Shown here one piece after another: positions 59,552-64,000 of a stretch of 64,000 nt of DNA; the first letter of the stretch is position 1; every line of letters starts with the position of its first letter. The stretch is from Thalassia testudinum (Eukaryota > Streptophyta > Magnoliopsida > Alismatales > Hydrocharitaceae), in assembly GCA_037157565.1 (NCBI GenBank), contig JAZHRO010000002.1, positions 75,566,001 to 75,630,000 of the forward strand, in the 5' to 3' direction. The notes beneath the pieces are model-generated. The model was not told the DNA's origin and did no database searches. It was given only the letters and a program-made list of their open reading frames with translations. The position numbers and the translations under genes were made by a program.

Positions 59552-59563
59552 GCTCTGATACCA
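59552..59563 (-). other. Primer binding site of chromovirus copy 2 (initiator tRNA-Met)
   Basis: TGGTATCAGAGC on the minus strand, 3 bases from the LTR edge at 59567, identical to copy 1. Confidence 0.93.
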
Positions 59564-59566
59564 TCT

Positions 59567-62258
59567 TGTAACGACCCGGTTCCCGAGTCCCTACGAGACA
59601 CGAGAACCGGACCGACTCGACTAATCCCAAGACCTAGTCGTCCAACGAGGAAGTAACCAAAAGACAGTAAAATAAACCACATTCAGCATGAATATAACTA
59701 ACAGTAAGAAAGTACAGCAGTAAGGAAAGAAACTACTACAGTAGGCACCACCACAACAGTAAAACAACATTTATCATATAACAAAAACTGCAGGTAAAGA
59801 AGGTACAGCGGAAACAAAACTACTCACTAGAACAGAAACAAAAGAAGGTACAAAGCTGTGGTAACTCTACTGGACCCTACTTGGCCCAGCGTCCTCTGCA
59901 GCCGCCGACCCTGGCTGCTCAACACCTGGTCCTGAAAAAGGTAACGAGTGTAACACGTCAGCAAAACGCTGAGTAGAGTGGCAGACTAACTAAAGGCAAC
60001 AGTAGAGTGTACAGTAGCTGTTATGTTCTATTACTTCCTTTTATTTACATCTTTCAATTTTTCTCACTATTTCATTTACTTCTCAGATCCTTTACTTGAT
60101 CTCGGATGTCCTCGTGGGACGATCTTGATTGCAGTCTTTTCCAAAAGTAGAAGTAGCACGTGGTGCTCTCCTGGCCGGGAGAGTCCCCCGTGGTGATCCT
60201 ACCCTCAGTCAACCACCCCAAGGTCACTGACAGACGTAACGGTGACTACGGCACGCGCGATAAACACACAGGTAGCTAGCCCGTACTGGCACGCGGTCAG
60301 TCGTTTCCGTTAACGGGTGCGCCCAAAGCACAGCACGGAACCAGGGCAGAGCCCTCTCAGTAACAGGGGTCCAACCCCTCCACAGTAACCAAACCGGGGC
60401 CTTGCCCCTCCACAGTCCGCGCACCCTCGCCTGACTACCCTGGTTTGCCCTAGTGGGCCTAACAAGTCGGTGAAGGAGGCTAGCAGAACCCCGGGGCCCG
60501 TGGGGTAGCTAGTACTCTCCTAACACTACTAGCTCTCCTCGGTACTACGTACACGAGGGCCAACAAGTCGGTACAGAGCGGCCAAGCCTAACCCCGGGTC
60601 CCTGGGGCGGCTGGCCCCACTCTGCACTAAAACAGGTACAGGTACTTCCCTTGGTACTGCGTACCCAAGAGACAGTACAAACTACATCTCAGTTCCATTC
60701 CTTTTCTTTCCAGGAGTTCCACTCCTAATTCCCCGTAGGGTTCCAGCCCTTTATCTCAGAACATCATATGTTTCACTTTCCAGATTCACGTTCTCAATTT
60801 CCATGATCTCAAACATGTTTCTTTGTTCATAACAGGCAGCTGTTAATTAATTTCACAGGCAGCTTATATATTCCTTTCCATTTTTCCAAGACTGCAGTAA
60901 TATACATTCCACTAGTTTTTCCATCCTAGGATTCATGCCATATCCTAGGATCTATCATACAATCTAGTTTTCCGACCCTAGGATTCATGCAACACCTAGG
61001 AGCTATCATTCCATACATTTCTCATTCCTAGGATTCATGCAATGCCCTAGGTTCTAGTTATGGTTCCATACTTTAACAGATTTTATTAATACTTAAAACC
61101 ACTCTACCAGGTACAACGGAAGTAATGGGGGCGTGGTCGGGAATCCCGCGCGCCTCTGCGACTCTCAAGACTGCAACCGAACGAGGTCCTATCACAAGGA
61201 TCAAACACAAGGAGAGTCTCAAAACAGTGTATAGCTACTGTAGGCGGGTAGAGGAATAAATTCTGAAACGAACGCAACTCGAATCGCGGAAAACGGAGCC
61301 CAAACGGGCCCTAAACGGGTCGAGAAAGACAATACTGTGCAAAATCAGACGTCTGGAACTCCTTCCAGACGTCTTAAACGGTGGATCAGAGAATTACCCG
61401 TTCGGCTTGGTTCCCCGGACGTCCAGAAGTCTGTGGGGACGTCTCTCCTAGATCCCAGACGTCCGATGGTCTCTCCGGACGTCTGGAGGTCACTCCCGCC
61501 GTCTGGTACAACTTCCAGACGTCTGATTCGCAAAGGATGACGAATCCGAACACCTGCGCACAGCCAACCCTCCTCCCTCAGTACGGTCAGTCGACAAAAA
61601 GAAGGAGAAAGCGGAACTCACCTTTCAGACGTCTGTATGATCTCACAGACGTCGACCTTGCCGTCTGGATATCAATCTAGACGTCTGATTCTGGAAATTT
61701 TTCCAGAACCAGAACCTTGCTCGGCCTCCGCTCGCGACGCCGCCCGCGTCGCACCTCGCGCGTCCGCTGCTCCGCCCGTAGCAGGTCCCTCTCCGCGACG
61801 CTCTGCGCCCCCTGCGCCCTCCGCCGGCCGGCCAAGCCGCTCCCGACGAGCTCGCCCTCACGGCAGAGCCCCGCCCTCGCACGCCGCAGCTCCTCCGCGC
61901 CTACTGCGGCCGCCGCTGCCGCTGCGCCCTCGCGTCCGCTCGCTCTCGCGCACAGGTAGGAGAGAAGGAGGAGGATGGTGGAGACGGGAGGGGAGGCGCG
62001 CCCCCCCTTTTAACTCCGCGCGGAGAGGAGAGAGAGACGGTCGCAGTCGCCTGCAGCCGCAGAGAAGATGCAGGATCGCAGGTCTGCGCGCACAGGCGCG
62101 CAGACGAATATCCCGTGCGAGCATAACTGTTCGCCAGACGTCTGTAAACTATCCCGGACGTCTGGTCAGACGTCCGGATGTGATCCCAGACGTCTTTACA
62201 AACGTCTGGGCCACCTCCCAGACGTCTTAAAAGACGTCTGGGGCACGCGCTCGTTACA
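59567..62258 (-). repeat. 5' LTR of chromovirus copy 2 (2,692 bp)
   Basis: A full LTR with U3, unlike copy 1. Palindrome array at about 61347-62242, TATA-like site near 62010, CCTAGG repeats near 60925-61055. It ends CTCGTTACA, followed by the GTCGA duplication. Confidence 0.95.
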
Positions 62259-62568
62259 GTCGATTTTACCAAATGTGCATTACATTGACAGATGTTTTTG
62301 TCAATGGTATAATCTACACCGACGGTCAGAATTGTCACTGATTAAGTGATCCCTAAATTGCAGGCTCTTAACAAAGTGACCGTCGCTGTTTGCCTTGGTA
62401 CAACACCGATGATTATTATACTGATGGATTTATCGTCGATGTACCCTATAATGACGAACCTTAAGAAAACATCAAGTTTGACCATCGGAATAGGTATCAC
62501 AAACTACATTGACGATATTTTGGATCTACAGTGATGGATGCTGACCGTTGATGTAGGTGTAGACTATT
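62259..62568. other. Older DNA between chromovirus copy 2 and the opposite LTR, with inverted motifs
   Basis: CTACACCGACGGTCAG at 62314-62329 recurs inverted near 62541-62562 (CTGACCGTTGATGTAGGTGTAG). GACGGT/ACCGTC-like motifs recur in between. This resembles the subterminal repeats of a CACTA or similar DNA element, but I see no ends. Confidence 0.35.
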
Positions 62569-64000
62569 TGTTAAGACCCGTGCTGTTGAGCCTTTTAAAA
62601 CGTCTGGACTGTGGGTCAGACATCTGGTCAGACGTCTGGACACCTTTCCAAACATCTGGAAATAGAAAATTTTGAGTACGAACTCACGTCTGCGTGCGTG
62701 CTGCGTGCAGACAATATGCTCCCCTCATTTTTCTTCTTCTCTCTCCTTCCGCCCCTGACGAAACCCTAAACCCACACCCTTATATAAGGCCCCCTCCTCT
62801 CCCTTGTTCCACCCCCACTTCCCAGCCACCTTCCTCCTTCCCTCCAGCGAGAGCAGCAGAGCGGTGAAGAGCACGAGAGTGGCACGAGAAGGAGAGGAGG
62901 AGCAGCGTGAGAGGGAGAGAAGTTAGCTTGCGAGCTCGCGTGGGAGCTCGCCGGTGAGCTCACAGCCGAAGCGACGCGTGTGCAAGGAGGAGGAGTGCGT
63001 CGGGGAGGTCCTCCCCGACACTACTGCAGCCGAAGAAGCAGGCAAGAGGGTGCGGCACGGCCACGCATGGCGCGAGAGGGTAGAAGCAGGTTCTGGTTCT
63101 GGATTTTTCCCAGAATCAGATGTCTCGATCGACGTCCAAACGATATAGCCGACGTCTGGAGGAGGTTTCAGACAACTGAGAAGTAGACTTCTTGAAGGTA
63201 TGTCTTCTTTACGAATACGGCCATGCAAGCCGCTCCGCTGAGGCACTGTTGCATGCCTTTTTGAGGATATTTGGTGGATTGCATGCAGGGTTCGCTTCGA
63301 GAAGGTGCGGGACACGCCCTCCCACGCATTTTGGATGTCTGGGCGACATACCAAACGACGGGAAGCGCTTCCAGACGTCCAGAGAGGTGGTCGGAAGTCT
63401 AGAACTAGGTCCAGACAGTTTAGCGGAGTTCCTAGACGTCTGAGGAGTGGCGCAGGACTTGAGGTATGGCACTAGACACTTTTAAGACGTCTGGAAGTTG
63501 TTCCAGATGTTTGATTTGAGTCAGAAACACTATTTTTGACCAGTTGAGGTCAGATTTTCGCAATTAAGATACTGATGTTTCCCGTATGAATTCCTCTACT
63601 TGTTAGAAGACTTTCTATACTGTTCTGAGTATTCTCTTATGATTGATCCTTGTGATAGGACTGGTTTCTATTGTGAGTTCGAGGCTTGCTGAGGCACGTG
63701 AGCCTGCCGTTCAAGTCCCCATTACTCCTGGGTTTACTAGTAAAGTGGCTTCCCCTTAATTTAATTAAAACCTGAATGTATGTGTGGAATGAATGATTAG
63801 AACCTAGGATATGGCATGAATCCTAGGACTAGAAATACTTGAATGCCTGTATTGAATGAATGGATTGCAGTCTTGAATGGGTAGATAAAATGATAACAAT
63901 TGCCTGTAAATGAATAATAGTTGCCTGCAAAATATGTAATACTTGTGCTAGTTAACTGTTGAATATAACTTTCCTGTTGCACACCTGAAATGACATAATA
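62569..64000 (+). repeat. Diverged chromovirus-type LTR in opposite orientation (partial)
   Basis: It opens TGTTAAGACCCG and has, in the same order as the reverse complement of the chromovirus LTRs, GACGTCT motifs (62600-62660), a TATA box (62781), a GC-rich leader, more GACGTC motifs (63110-63520), a 'tgatccttgtgatagga' segment (63643), 'ccccattactcc' (63717) and a CCTAGG unit (63802-63829). Identity to the young LTRs is low outside these blocks. It continues past the window, so the internal region would lie to the right. Confidence 0.75.
62781..62789 (+). promoter_or_regulatory. LTR TATA box of the diverged LTR
   Basis: TATATAAGG about 210 bp from the LTR start, between the first palindrome cluster and a GC-rich leader, the same place as TTAAAAGG in the young LTRs. 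Confidence 0.6.

Larger units (their letters stand above)
51842..62258 (-). mobile_element. Chromovirus copy 2 (Ty3/gypsy, Tekay/Del-like), full length
   Basis: A 10.4-kb minus-strand element with two full LTRs (51842-54537 and 59567-62258), a 5,029-bp internal region and the duplication GTCGA (51837-51841 and 62259-62263). The LTRs differ mainly by C/T and G/A changes, by eye roughly one percent. Gag-pol has two nonsense codons, so the copy is not autonomous as read. Confidence 0.95.

Noticed and set aside
63643..63730. tRNA-like stretch ('gttcaagtcccc')
   Set aside because: It aligns with a block of the chromovirus LTRs and has no tRNA fold with matching arms.

Overview
The window comes from a flowering-plant nuclear genome. 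Plant-type Ty3/gypsy and Ty1/copia retroelements, CACTA (En/Spm) DNA transposons and a degraded STE20-type kinase exon all point that way; I cannot place the species. I see no intact host gene, no tRNA or rRNA gene and no CRISPR array. It is a nested transposon graveyard in AT-rich DNA, interrupted by young GC-rich insertions of one chromovirus family.

Layout. 1-3629: 5' leader and LTR of an Athila/Tat-like element (A1, minus strand), inserted into the integrase of an Athila-type pol pseudogene (3630-4351) with its 3' region. 5696-9552: two diverged minus-strand LTRs (family E) separated by only 215 bp. 9584-10557: copia LTR with a 75-bp-period TACCGGTA array. 10558-11535: fragment of a third A-type LTR. 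11536-17069: mostly unassigned. 17075-25478: chromovirus copy 1 (Tekay/Del-like, minus strand, duplication TGGCC), with an open 1,607-codon gag-pol frame and a 5' LTR deleted for U3. 25931-26900: CACTA TNP2 transposase pseudogene. 26960-28620: unassigned LTR-like DNA. About 28760-33548: A2, a second A element with a broken acidic ORF.

34340-46960 is a nest: a small copia-type element C (duplication GCTTC) holds the tRNA-Asp-primed gypsy element B (34872-43209, duplication ATGGT) and a solo chromovirus LTR (43550-46248, duplication TGGTC). 47024-49538 is a CACTA element. 50873-51001 is a kinase exon relic. 51842-62258 is chromovirus copy 2 (duplication GTCGA), with full LTRs and two nonsense mutations. 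62569-64000 is a diverged relative of the chromovirus LTR in the opposite orientation, running off the window.

How the parts relate. Copy 1 has an open frame but no 5' promoter; copy 2 has promoters but a broken frame. B and A2 carry single acidic ORFs instead of gag-pol and probably used proteins of other elements. The least expected signal is in the chromovirus LTRs: about 18 copies of a palindromic GACGTC-core motif, many in inverted pairs, conserved in the diverged LTR at the right edge. An unrelated copia LTR has its own palindrome array (TACCGGTA).
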